Positions 44,033 to 60,002 of a DNA stretch of 64,000 nucleotides are shown piece by piece. The stretch is from Ricordea florida (Eukaryota > Cnidaria > Anthozoa > Corallimorpharia > Ricordeidae): NCBI GenBank assembly GCA_949710005.1, contig OX453272.1, positions 5,208,173 to 5,272,172 of the forward strand, given 5' to 3'. How positions within the stretch are numbered: the first letter of the stretch is position 1; each line of letters begins with the position of its first letter. Position numbers and translations under genes: made by a program. The notes below the pieces were generated by a model. That model was given only the letters and a program-made list of their open reading frames with translations. It ran no database searches and was not told where the DNA came from.

Positions 44033-44726
44033 CCGATCTTGTATATGCTAAAAATCCTACGGTCGGGTCCCAGCGTCACATTCCCACCCAGCAGTTTCCT
44101 AAGGTTACCCTCCGGGTGGGGTCTTGGATGCTTCCTTAGAAAAAGGCGGAGCGATTAATGAAATTTATAGGGTTTGATACTTGTTTCGTCCCATTTACGT
44201 AACTCCATTAGACCATGCTAGTGCCCAGGATTGAATGCGAGTGTTGTTCAGTTAGCACTTCATACCAGACAGCCTAAGATTTCTTACAATCCCCAACAAG
44301 AAAACAAGGAATTTGAATACTCGGTCCAAGGCATTTTGGCGCAGATTGTAGCTCTGTGTGTCAAGTTTTAATTTTGTGTTCTGTGCGATTTGGGTTACTT
44401 GTGCATGCTATAAGTGGGAGAACTCGAGAAATGGGGTTTGTTGCTTCCAAAGTCATCTTGAAACGTCACAATATATATACCTGCCCGCGCACCTCTTTTG
44501 TGACCTCGTACTTCGTTCTTCGTGCTGCGCTTGTCAGGTCACGAGCTGCATTAGGAGACGCACTTTGACCGTGATTACTGTTACTAGGGTACTGATTGGA
44601 GGGGAAATTGAGAAAAGTGTAATTTTCCCGCTAGAACGAGGCACAACCACCCACCCTACCCCTAAGAAATTGTATTTGCTGTCAAAACGAAGGGAGTGCT
44701 GAATTGTGGGAATGCTGCACGGTGGT

Positions 44727-44736
44727 CGCCATTTTG
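44727..44736. promoter_or_regulatory. YY1-like site upstream of TARDBP
   Basis: CGCCATTTTG matches the metazoan YY1 core (complement CAAAATGGCG) and lies 110 bp before the TARDBP start codon. YY1 sites typically sit just downstream of transcription starts, so this may mark the TARDBP start region. Assignment rests on motif alone. Confidence 0.4.
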
Positions 44737-44845
44737 TTCGCTTTTCGTGTATATGTGTTTCTCTCGGGTTTGATCTCATTTAGCCAGCAAAATCGACTCA
44801 GAACTAATATTAAGTATTGAAAGGTTACTCTCTGAAGAGCCAAAG

Positions 44846-47800
44846 ATGTCTCAGTACGTCAGAGTGGTAGAAGATGAATCTCTACCAGCTATCGAGCTTC
44901 CCACGGAATCGGATGGAAACATGCTACTTTCAACTTTGCAAGCTCAGTTTCCTGGTGCGTCAGGACTGAGGTATAAAAACCCAGAAACAGATAGCTGGCG
45001 TGGGATTAGGTTGATGGACAATGTGCTCTGTCCGCCGGCCGATGATGGTTGGGGATCCCATGTATACGTTGTAGTACAGAAAAATGGTAGGTTCTGAAGT
45101 TAATTTGAAAAATTTTGCTGTGCATAGCCTTCCCGAAAACTGGCTAAACATAGCATGCAGGAACACTTCTAGGCTAGATTTCCGCATAATTCCATTCCCC
45201 ATTATTTATGTTGTAGCTGAATTATTTAGGGTAGCGTACATGTACGTGCAAACATTTCTTGTTTTCGAAGAACGATCGCGAAAAAGTACGGCCATGGCAT
45301 GCAAAATGAAGTATAGGGCGATAGGGAAATCTGTACCCACTTACCGTTTCCAAGTCACCTCATACTTCATTATGCATGCTCTAGCCTAACTATTTTGGGC
45401 CACATTACCGTGTAACTCATTACTTGTACATTGTAACATTGCACATTGTAACTCTCTGACCTACGCCATATAAGCCTCTGGCTTTGGCATCTTATTATTG
45501 TTAACTTGTGCTTTGTGTACTTATTTATCTATCAATCAAAAAGAAAAAATTCATTATCCATGTTGAAGCTGTACTGCTTTGTTCGTTGAAAACAAGAAAC
45601 GTTTGCCACCTGCATTGCCACGTCCAATTCGGCTACTGCATGCATAGTGAAGTATAGGGGAAGGAAATCAAGCGGTAAGAGTAACAAAGTTCAAAATTGC
45701 TTAAGTGTGTTTTGGCGAAAAAGAAGAAAACAGACCCATGGTTGCAGGAATTAAAAAAAGAGTTGAAATGTAGTTTCAGCTGAATATTTTTTTAAAAAAA
45801 GTTTGTTATGATTAGCAATCATGCTGTACAGCTGTAGTTTGCTGGCACTAATATTTCTTGCACTATGTTTACACAGACAGTTCCAGTAAACGCAAAATCG
45901 AAGAATCACCCAATGCGAAAGAGCCACAAGAGACTAAGCCAAAAATGACTAAAATTTCCACAACAGCAATACCAACATCAGATCAAGAAATAGGAGATTT
46001 GATAGTTTTAGGGCTTCCATGGAGGGCTACAGCTGACGACATGAAGGAGTATTTCCAGAAATTTGGAGAAGTAACCATGACAGAGGTAAATCCAGAATGA
46101 TACATGTGGGAAAATATTTTATTTTGAAACACTGCTTTTTGTTGAAGATGCCAACATTGGAACAAGGTAGCTTACAGAAGCATCTGGTTCTTTCCATTTT
46201 TTTGAAACATAATTAAAAGCTTACATTTGGTAACAGTTTAGTTTGGTCACTTTTTTAATGAATTACCCCTCTGTGTTGTTGCTTGAAACTCGTAGGACCA
46301 CACTGTAGTTACAGTACAGAGTATCAGTACAGTACTGTTCAGTAGCTCTTAAAAGAACCATTTCACTGTATGGTTTGAGTAGATGAAAAAGTTAGAACAA
46401 GATTGTGCAGTAAATAGTACTGTACATACTGTTTAGTTTCCCTTTTTTTAAATTGTCAAACAGTATGGTTTAATCTTTGGATTAGAGGTTATTGGCTTAC
46501 CACAGACTCAAATAATCTTTATATGGTGCACATGGCTGGCAAGTGAAGCTTGTGGGAAAATGATGACTATCACAACAATATTATTAACAGAAGTATTGTG
46601 ACATTTCATAATGTTTTCCACCAAGCATGATTTTATGTGAACTTGTAATTTTGTTGGAAAGTGCATTATTGCATAAATCACAAGTAACAGGGGTCCTATG
46701 TTCTTTTACAGGTCAAAACAGATTTTGGAAGCACAAAATCCAGAGGTTTTGGGTTTGTTAATTTCAAGAGCCCAGAAGTAGCCAAGACAGTTTTATCTCA
46801 GGCCCACTACATACAGGGCCGGCTTTGTGAAGTGCGACTGCCACGATGCAGGGTAAAAAAAATGATAATGGCTAAACTACAAACTACATGCAATGTACTT
46901 TATTTTGTTAGACAGAAACATTCTAAGAAAACTTTTGGTTATGAATGTTACTCTACCAAGTCACTAACAGTCAGGCGTTATTTTAAGAGCTTGTGCATAC
47001 TGTATATTGAAAAACACATGAGCATTCGGTGAAAGCCACACAAAACAAAGCCACAACAGCAATATAACTACAGTGCTCGAAATTAAAAAAAAAATCCAGG
47101 TTGTCCTTATGGCAAATGCCGGACAACCTGACCCTTGACTTTGGTTGCCCTGATAAGGACTTGGTTGCCCTTAACATGTTCTATGATTTTTGCCTAGTTA
47201 TGGGGTTTGACCAGAGAAATAATACCCCTATCAGAATGCCTCTGTTTTCATAGTTCTCGAATTGCTGCGAATAATAAATATTTAATATTTCAAACAAAGT
47301 AGGTATAACCCACCCATTTACTTCATTATAAAGCTAACAATCATTACTCTTACTTCAAAATCGTCGCTTGAAAGATTTGTAAACAGTGATCCCACAATGC
47401 CCCAGAAAAGACTAAATACGCATGCGCCATAATATTTTGAGGAGGTCTGGGTTTGAAGACAACAACCAATTGAATCGAACGACGTTCAATTAGTATAGGT
47501 AATTACATGATTTCGAGTGCAATTTGGGATAAATCAGCACGAGTAACTTTTTCAAAGGCTAACCAAATCGCACGAGCCCGTAGGTCGAGTGCAATTTGTA
47601 GTCTTTGAAAAATTTACGAGTGCTGATTTATCCCAAATTGCACGAGACAAATCATGTGATTACTTGTTAATAATATACATGCAAAAATTTAATTTCAACT
47701 TTCTGCACTCAATTTCAATTTTCTGCTTTGTTTGGGATTAATTGACGTGCTCTCAGCCAATGAGCATGCTGAAATTTTTACATGTATATTATTAAAACGG

Positions 47801-49295
47801 TTACAACCTTCCACCTCCTTTGTTTTACAAATTGTCATGGATCCTCATCCATCAATCAGTATCAGGAGATAAACCTTGCATTTAGAGCTGTTTTCGTGTC
47901 TCAAGTTTATAGCGGAGCTCCACAGTGGCTCGAAGAGCCGCAGAGCGGAGCCCCATAACTACCGTGCGAGGATAGAAATTGAGAAAACCATGCGTTTGAG
48001 TTTTCATGGTCATCGTGGCTAGCGGCATGGCTCGCGGGCGCGTGCGCCTAGCGACGACGACGATGTTGCCCCAACATGGCGGCCATAGTCATCCGGGATA
48101 TTTAGAAGGTCTTAAACCGATTCGAGGCTTTGTTTTTCGCGCGCTTTTCGCGGCTTGCCGTGGCTACACAACCTACAGCCAGCAGTCTACAGCAGTCTAC
48201 AATGTTTTGCTGAAGAAACGGACTATTCATCGTGGTTTTGGAGGAAAAATTTTCTTCCTACAAGTTTTGAAGCGTTTTTGGAGGGACATAAGCATAAAGC
48301 TGAGTTCTTTCTACAAGTTTTCAAGCATTTTTGCAGGGACTGTGTGAGGAGCTCCGCTTTTAGGTTTGCCTAAATCTATTTAATAGCTTCTGTTTCTTAT
48401 TCTGTTACGCATCACAGTAATGTAAGTACTTCAATTTTTTCCTGGGTTGTCCGACGAATTCTTCTCGGGCAACTAGCCCTTTATTTTTCCTAAAAAATGG
48501 TTGCCCGAACGAAGTTTTAGTTGTCTCGGGCAACCGGGCAACCGCTAATTTCGAGCACTGTAACTAGGTTAAACAATGTGAAACATTAACATTCAACTTA
48601 AATGCTTAAGGAAATGGAAGGTTCTACTTTAAGCTGTTATCACATGGACAAACTGTAACTGCCCTAAACAGGATACCTGCGAAACTGTGCAAAATCATCA
48701 TTTGCACACACAAAATGATCATATTGTTATGAGAGTTCAGCAGTATTTCTCACTTATAGAAATTTCTATGAAACATTGTAGTTTACAAAATACAATTCTA
48801 TAATTTTCCCCTTGTTATCACTAGAAAGAGTTCATGCCAAAGAAACTGTTTGTTGGGCGTCTTCCTGATGGAATCTCTGAAGCAGATTTGCTCGAGTACT
48901 TCAAACAGTTTGGTGAAGTGATTGATGTGTACATCCCTAAACCTATGCGTGGAATCTCGTTTATAACGTTTGCCTCTGGTGATGTTGCCCAAAAAGTGCA
49001 GTCTCAAAACCATCGTTTGGGTGGTAATCTACTGAATGTTAGCTTTGCTGAGCCAAGGTCTTCTGGAAAGGGTAAAAATATGGGGAACGAGATGCAACAG
49101 ATGCCTCCTCAAGGTGCCATGGGAGGTTGGGGACCCATGGGGTTTGACATGTATGGTATGGGGTCCTGGGGCAACGCTGGACGTCATGGAATGCCATACA
49201 ATGCTGCAGCATACAACAACATGATGCAGAATATGATGGGGATGGGCAGTCCTGGTGCTGGTAACATGATGGGAGGACGACATTCGAGACGATGA
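44846..49295 (+). CDS. TARDBP: TDP-43 (TAR DNA-binding protein), 353 aa, 4 coding exons
   Basis: Exons: 44846-45086, 45877-46085, 46712-46852, 48825-49295; phases agree. TDP-43 is a nuclear RNA-binding protein that binds UG-rich RNA and controls splicing, cryptic-exon repression and polyadenylation, including that of its own transcript in vertebrates. Residues 1-80 form the ubiquitin-like oligomerisation domain (MSQYVRVVEDE..., LRYKNP, WGSHVYVV). Basic clusters KRK (85-87) and KPK (101-103) sit where the nuclear localisation signal lies. RRM1 (about 121-196) has LIVLGLPW and RGFGFVNF. RRM2 (about 203-272) has KLFVGRL and ISFITF. The tail (about 80 residues) is rich in Gly, Met and Asn and ends in RHSRR. 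Human TDP-43 has 414 aa, so the low-complexity tail is about half the human length. Start: ATG at 44846, with a good match to the family N-terminus. Confidence 0.97.
45270..45670. repeat. Fragments of a GCATGCATAATGAAGTA repeat
   Basis: Related pieces near 45295, 45365 and 45640 carry GCATGC(A)AATGAAGTATAGG or its complement CTTCATTATGCATGC. They match the arms of the palindrome at 61990-62150. They lie in TARDBP intron 1; exact element ends are unclear. Confidence 0.5.
47071..48560. mobile_element. 1.49-kb DNA transposon derivative in TARDBP intron 3
   Basis: The left end CAGTGCTCGAAATTA and right end TAATTTCGAGCACTG are perfect inverted repeats. A 6-bp direct repeat TAACTA flanks both sides (47065-47070 and 48561-48566). 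The ends also share GGTTGCCC/GGGCAACC motifs. A second palindrome is nested inside (47500-47665). No transposase domain is readable; the longest open frame (48006-48347) resembles nothing known. The termini and 6-bp duplication suggest a non-autonomous hAT-related element (inference). Confidence 0.85.
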
Positions 49296-52100
49296 GACAG
49301 CTTTGAGTTGGATTTTATCTAAAAATTTCTGGATTAAAGGACTGCAAAAGTGTAAGTTCTGGGGACATCTATGACATGACACTGTTACTCTGCAGCTAAC
49401 AGTTTTGACCGAAAAGTTGACCAAGTACTTTTTTGTTAATAATTTATTGTTTGTTACAGTGGCATGTACCGGTAAAGCAATATCCTGTTCACAGACAGTA
49501 GTTCACTGTAGGGTATTAGTGAATTGTTAAAAGTTGCAACTTTTTCATATGATCACGATTGTGCAGAAAACATAATATTGTATATGCTTATGGTTACCAA
49601 TACGTAAAAGAAAAACCAGGACACTGTTATTTACGGAATGATAACTAAGTACAGTGTATTAATCATAGTCTTATAGAGGTAAGGTTAGTGCTTTGGTTCA
49701 TTATTTTAAATTTCTTTGGCGTTCTCAGTTTATGCATAAGATGTAGACAAATTAATGATTCAAGTTGGCTCAGACAAAAATATCTATAGCTTTATCTTGA
49801 AAAGTGCAAATCCCTCATAGTTAACAGCAAGCAGCAAGATAAATATTCCTAAAGCCACTATTCACCGTGATTGAAGAGAGTAATTGTTTTAGTATGTGCC
49901 AATGAAGCATTACACAATGACAATGCCAAGGATAACACAACTGGTGAAAAAATTGTTGAAGCATAATTCATACAACGAAGAGACTTACCAGATTCTATTT
50001 TGTATGTGAAGTTTCATTGTGTTGTTCATTTGTGCTTTCGTTTGGTCCTGCCCTGGTCAATGTTTCATCATGGTAGTGTTTTGTCATTTCCCTGGTAAAA
50101 ACTCTTCAGAAAAGCCTAAAAGCGTGAAGCGATGGCAGCCATGTTTTGGTAGCTTGGATGCCATTTTGTTTTTTCCCCAAACAAAAACTCACAGACACAA
50201 GGATTACCCAGAATTCCCTGCATTATTCACCTCCTAGGAGATGGATAGTGTTGAATATCTCAAGGTGGAGAGCCAATCAGATTGCTGAAAATACCAAGGT
50301 TGCTGAGTTGGTATATACTAATTATGATTATTGATGACAAATAATGCCATAATGTGCCGAAAAAGTAGGACTTTATTTGTAGTTCAATATGCTCAATTTA
50401 AACATCGCATTGCACCTATTTTAAAGGTTTCTTTAATTCCTGTTTGTGTCTTACTTTTTCTTTTTTAAAGTCATGTGGTGAAATTGTTCGTGTGTGATAT
50501 GTGAAAAATACCACAGTATATTCCTTTTTTGTGTGCTACTGTATGACAGAATGGTGTTATAAAGTTCTTGAAGAAGACTTGAATGTTACTGTACCACAAG
50601 CGAGATGGTTTCATTTGTTCTTATCATGATATTATAGTGAATGTGAGGATTGAAGGGTGTTAAATAAAAGTTAAACTTTGGGTAGAGTTAATGGTGGAAC
50701 TTGGTGGACTTGTGTAACTCAAGTGTAGATGGTGGTTATTGATTATACAAAGTGCGTTGAAACATAAGTGCCTCTTTTCACTTATCTTGACATTGACAAG
50801 AATGCGCGTGGGGCAGTTCCTTGCGCTTTGTGGAGATGAATTCTGATTCAGTGAGGGGGTCATCATTCATGGGTTATGCAGTGGTAATTTAGACTTAAGC
50901 ACCAGACCTTACTGTCCCACTTTTTCTTAGTATTGAAATATGTGCTGTTAGTTGCATATTCTGCTGTATGGGAAAGATGGTTTGCAGTATGAAGTTCATT
51001 GTATTATAAGGTCTTATAATTCTTAACAGAGAATATTGTTGCATTGTGTGATGTATGTGTTCATGGTGACTGTGTGAATTTAATGCAGTGCCTAATATGA
51101 AGAATTTAAAGGTGCGTGAATATGTCATTGTCAGTGGAACTGAATTGTTTAACAGGGGAGTAACAGTGTTAATCAGTGTATGGTATTGCCAAGCAGAAGA
51201 AAAGTCAATTTCTTCACAGTTCTGACACTGTCTTTGGAAAGACTGATTTTGTATCCAGTTACAGTTATTGTGGGGTTAGTGCACTTGCGTTTGTAGCAGA
51301 AATATAACAACACTGGAATGAAGAATGGCATGGTGTAGGGCAGTGTACTGGTTTCAAAAGTGAGGTACCATTCACTGTACTTGTCTGAAATCTGGTATGA
51401 TAAATGATATGACATGAGAAACATGAGTGCACAGTAAGACAGGAACCACTGTCCAGATTGCCGTGGTCAAGTTATTTCCTGGTCATGGTTGCGGTGTGGG
51501 GAAGTAAGCTATTTGTGAGTGGGCTGATGCAGACTGACTGTGCAGAGAGTGTTGTAGTGAGTGAGCCATCAAAGTACTGTAAGTACCCCTTTAGTTAGGA
51601 TTTGACTCATGTAACCAAAGTATGTTAGGTGGTGATTGGTCAAGTATGACGACAGAACTGTGTAGTGTAAGAGCCTACACTATTTCAAATTGCTTGTCGA
51701 GTTTGATTGTCTGGGTGTAGGTAGTTCAGAAGTAGTACTGTTGACTTTGACGAAACTGTGTGGGCCAGAATTCTTCGTTGATATGAAAGTTAGATTGTTA
51801 TCTCTCCTACTACAATCATCAGAACGTTTTTTTGATTGGAAGTCATGAAGAGTGGATAAGATTGGAACAGTTTAAAAAAAATCATAGTAAGCAATTTTGC
51901 CTTCTTGGTTCAAACTAGGGCATTTTCACTTCCAAGGTTGTGCTAAAAACATTTTGGCAGTGCAAGGAAGCATTAGTTAAGTGGTAATCCATTGCATGAT
52001 TTTGCAGCATTAAAAAGTTAGGTGCTGCTGATGTAATTGTGCCTTTGTTTCTCTTTGTGCCCTTACATCCTGTTGATTAATTTTTGGCCTCATTCCTCAG
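49296..52100 (+). other. TARDBP 3'UTR and downstream GU-rich region
   Basis: The stop codon is followed by about 1.35 kb of AT-rich UTR to a canonical AATAAA at 50663-50668. From about 50460 to 51560 the plus strand is poor in C and rich in G and T, with repeated GTGTGTGAT, GTGATGTATGTGTT, GACTGTGTGAATTT and GAATGTGAGG motifs. UG-rich sequence is the known TDP-43 binding preference, and vertebrate TARDBP carries its autoregulatory binding region here. A segment near 50190-50335 is an interspersed repeat shared with 62160-62295. No other coding exon was found. Confidence 0.6.
50663..50668 (+). terminator. Candidate polyadenylation signal of TARDBP
   Basis: AATAAA within GTTAAATAAAAGTTAAAC, followed by a strongly G/T-rich stretch that would serve as the downstream element. 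More distal sites are possible. Confidence 0.5.
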
Positions 52101-52179
52101 ATTTACATCAGCTTGGGAAAAGCACTTGACAGAAGGCCATCCCTCACCTACGGCTTTCATGTCAGTTACTGTCAAGCAG
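52101..52179 (+). other. Exon-like island downstream of TARDBP
   Basis: A good acceptor (pyrimidine-rich, GGCCTCATTCCTCAG|A) and a consensus donor (AAGCAG|GTAAGG) bound 79 bp. One frame is open (IYISLGKALDRRPSLTYG...). I do not recognise the peptide. It could be an alternative TARDBP terminal or UTR exon, a non-coding RNA exon, or chance. Confidence 0.35.
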
Positions 52180-52889
52180 GTAAGGTGAGGCCAACAGGCA
52201 TGAAGTGATCAACCGAAGGAGTCAACAATTGTTTTCAACTCCTTTAGCCTTAAGATCAAGTTACAATTTCTCCTTTGTAGTTTCCATACTTTTCATTCAG
52301 CACTAGTTAGAAGAATGAAGCAGTAAGAAAATCAACTCTTTGCCTCATTCTTTTATATTCTTCTTTATCTAAATTTTGCCAATAGATAAGGCTTCTCCTT
52401 TTGTCATCTTTGTCATTTGCCAGACAATTTCAGGTTAAAGAAATGCTAAATGTGTAATGTGCAACCATTGAGTTATGGATGCCCACAGGGGGTTGCTAAG
52501 CATGAAGGGAAGCGTAAGAGATGCTTCAGGTGCAGCCAAGAGCATCTTTAGCTTCTTGAGTGCTTAGCACACCTCTAAAGTACATTCATAACTGGATGGT
52601 TGCACAGCTGCTGCATTACCATTTATTTTATAACTTAATAAAATATTTATAAAGTGCTACTATCCACAAAGTTCAAAAGCGCTGAACAAGAGCAACAAAA
52701 CAAAGTTATAAAAATGGTTTTTTAAAAGGGAAAGTTTTAAGTTTGTTTTTAAAAATGGACTCTGAGGAGCTGTTCATAATGTTGGACGGCAAAGTGTTCA
52801 GAGTGTGGGGGCTGCTACGGAAAAAGATCCTGTGCCGTATGACTTCAAATTAAAATGAGGAATCACATTAGCTGTGTCTAACATTGAGT

Positions 52890-52975
52890 GTTGTGTACTT
52901 GAGATTGATCACTGGATGCTGGTTAACCATCTTAAACTAAACAAGGATAAGACTGAATTCCAACTTAAGGCTTCA
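52890..52975 (+). mobile_element. Small LINE reverse-transcriptase fragment
   Basis: The translation reads DHWMLVNHLKLNKDKTEF, the conserved motif just after the catalytic region of non-LTR reverse transcriptases (W...N.LKLN..KTE). Only this short piece is readable. The preceding 52620-52850 looks repetitive but was not classified. Confidence 0.6.
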
Positions 52976-53458
52976 CAACTTCGCAAACAGACGTCAGCGT
53001 GCAACTCATAGGAAAATGGATAGCGTGCATTAGCCAATCATACCATACGCTATCCCAAAGCTATGTTATAATTTGCTTTCCCATTTTCTATCAAAAATCA
53101 GTTGGTGTTTCCTCTATTAACTTATTGTTTAAGTGGTGTTCTAAGTAATAATATTATATAACAGTGATACACATTATTACGGGATGATAAATGTTTATTA
53201 GAATCAGACAAGGCAAAAAGACAAGATTATTATGTAACATTGATTAGATAAAGTGCTACATGTACAGTATGACCAGCTTTACTATAACTTTTAATGACCA
53301 TCATATTTTTCTTGTACACGTAATATCTTACTGATGCAATCATAGCAAAAAGCATACATACTGTAGTGAGAGTTCCACTTTTGTGCAGGATTTGTGTTGA
53401 ACCTTACATTACCTCCAAATATTAAATTTTAGGCCATTTGCAGATTTATCAGGTTTTC

Positions 53459-53464
53459 TTTATT
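53459..53464 (-). terminator. Candidate polyadenylation signal of SDHB
   Basis: AATAAA on the minus strand, about 330 bp after the SDHB stop. A further match lies at 53194-53199. Which one is used cannot be told from sequence. Confidence 0.45.
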
Positions 53465-53792
53465 CGTTGATTACTTAAGTCAGAAGAAGTCCAGAGAATA
53501 TGTCATTTAACAAGAAGAATAAGAAACCTATAGTTTCATCCAAGAATTCACATCACAGTGCAGACACAAAACATACCCTTGACATTTCCCTTAACCAAGT
53601 ATCTCTACTACAATTTACTTCATTCACAATTCAAGAGAAAAAGATGTACAGGACACTTCAGAATTCTACTTAGAAGCGATTTGTGTTTCAAATGTACAAT
53701 GATTCAATTGAAAGTTCTTAGATCAATACATGTACTTTAAAGTCGTAAAAGGTGAAATATCATTAAACACTGTTGCTTGTAAGTTTAGTTTC

Positions 53793-59265
<5,473 letters not shown>

Positions 59266-60002
59266 CTTGATTACATAAGTTAGAAGTGTGCAGTCTTGCA
59301 CGAACGTAAAGTACTCCTTGGAGACTGGAGTCGTTTTGGCGAGTGGCCGAGGAAATCTTCGCCTAATCTTCGCCAAAATCTTCGCCTATTCCGAGTCTTT
59401 CCGAAACTACTTTTGTGATGTGGCTGCTCCGAGAGAAAGAACTCTGCTTTCGGTCCCATCTTGCATCAGGTAGTTATCTTAGATGGTTAAAAAGGCGTTT
59501 GGGAGAGGTGGGGGCTGATTTTCGAGGCTATTTTGTATGGCTATTAAAAGCGGCATATATTTGTGATTATTTTGGTCTAACAGTACGTCTTTACTATCCT
59601 GTATCAGAAGTGCTTCACGTCAATGGTAGACACTGAACGATGACAATACTTCGCGTGTAGCCTACGTGTAGCCGCACCTCCCCCCGAAGGAATAAACGGG
59701 AGGAAGGTGCGGCTACACGTAGGCTATTCACATGGGATTGAAAAAGGTCTTTTTCGTAGTTTTTGCACCACATTTTAAATTTCTGACGCAGGAGCAAAAA
59801 ATAACAGAGATAAGTGAAATCTTTTTCCATAGGCTACCACCAATGGCAAGCCCTAAAAGGCACTTTTTACACTTTACCCACAAACACCATACATTGTTTT
59901 ATGTTTTCATGTCGTCGTATTTCCGGTTAATCCTGTTTCCGGTTTGTTTTAACACTGCTGACCGCATGATAAATCGGCAGTTAAAAATAGGATCATAAAC
60001 AA
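59266..60002. other. Divergent intergenic region between SDHB and the PTB gene
   Basis: Presumed to hold both promoters and 5'UTRs. A perfect inverted repeat at 59658-59726 (TAGCCTACGTGTAGCCGCAC and its complement, loop about 25 bp) is probably a small MITE. Short open frames on both strands show no family resemblance. Confidence 0.5.
59658..59726. mobile_element. Short perfect inverted repeat
   Basis: Arms of about 22 bp, TAGCCTACGTGTAGCCGCAC(CT) and complement, flank a C-rich loop. Either a small MITE or a cruciform-forming element within the divergent promoter region. Confidence 0.8.

Larger units (their letters stand above)
43682..44845. other. PIK3R4 3'UTR and TARDBP promoter region
   Basis: The first 345 bp are the probable PIK3R4 3'UTR, ending at the AATAAA at 44027. 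The rest is spacer with no coding exon. The final 250 bp form the presumptive TARDBP promoter and 5'UTR and include a YY1-like motif. No TATA box stands out. Confidence 0.6.

Noticed and set aside
48006..48347. 113-codon open frame inside the TARDBP intron 3 element
   Set aside because: Resembles no transposase or other domain and begins within repeat-derived sequence.
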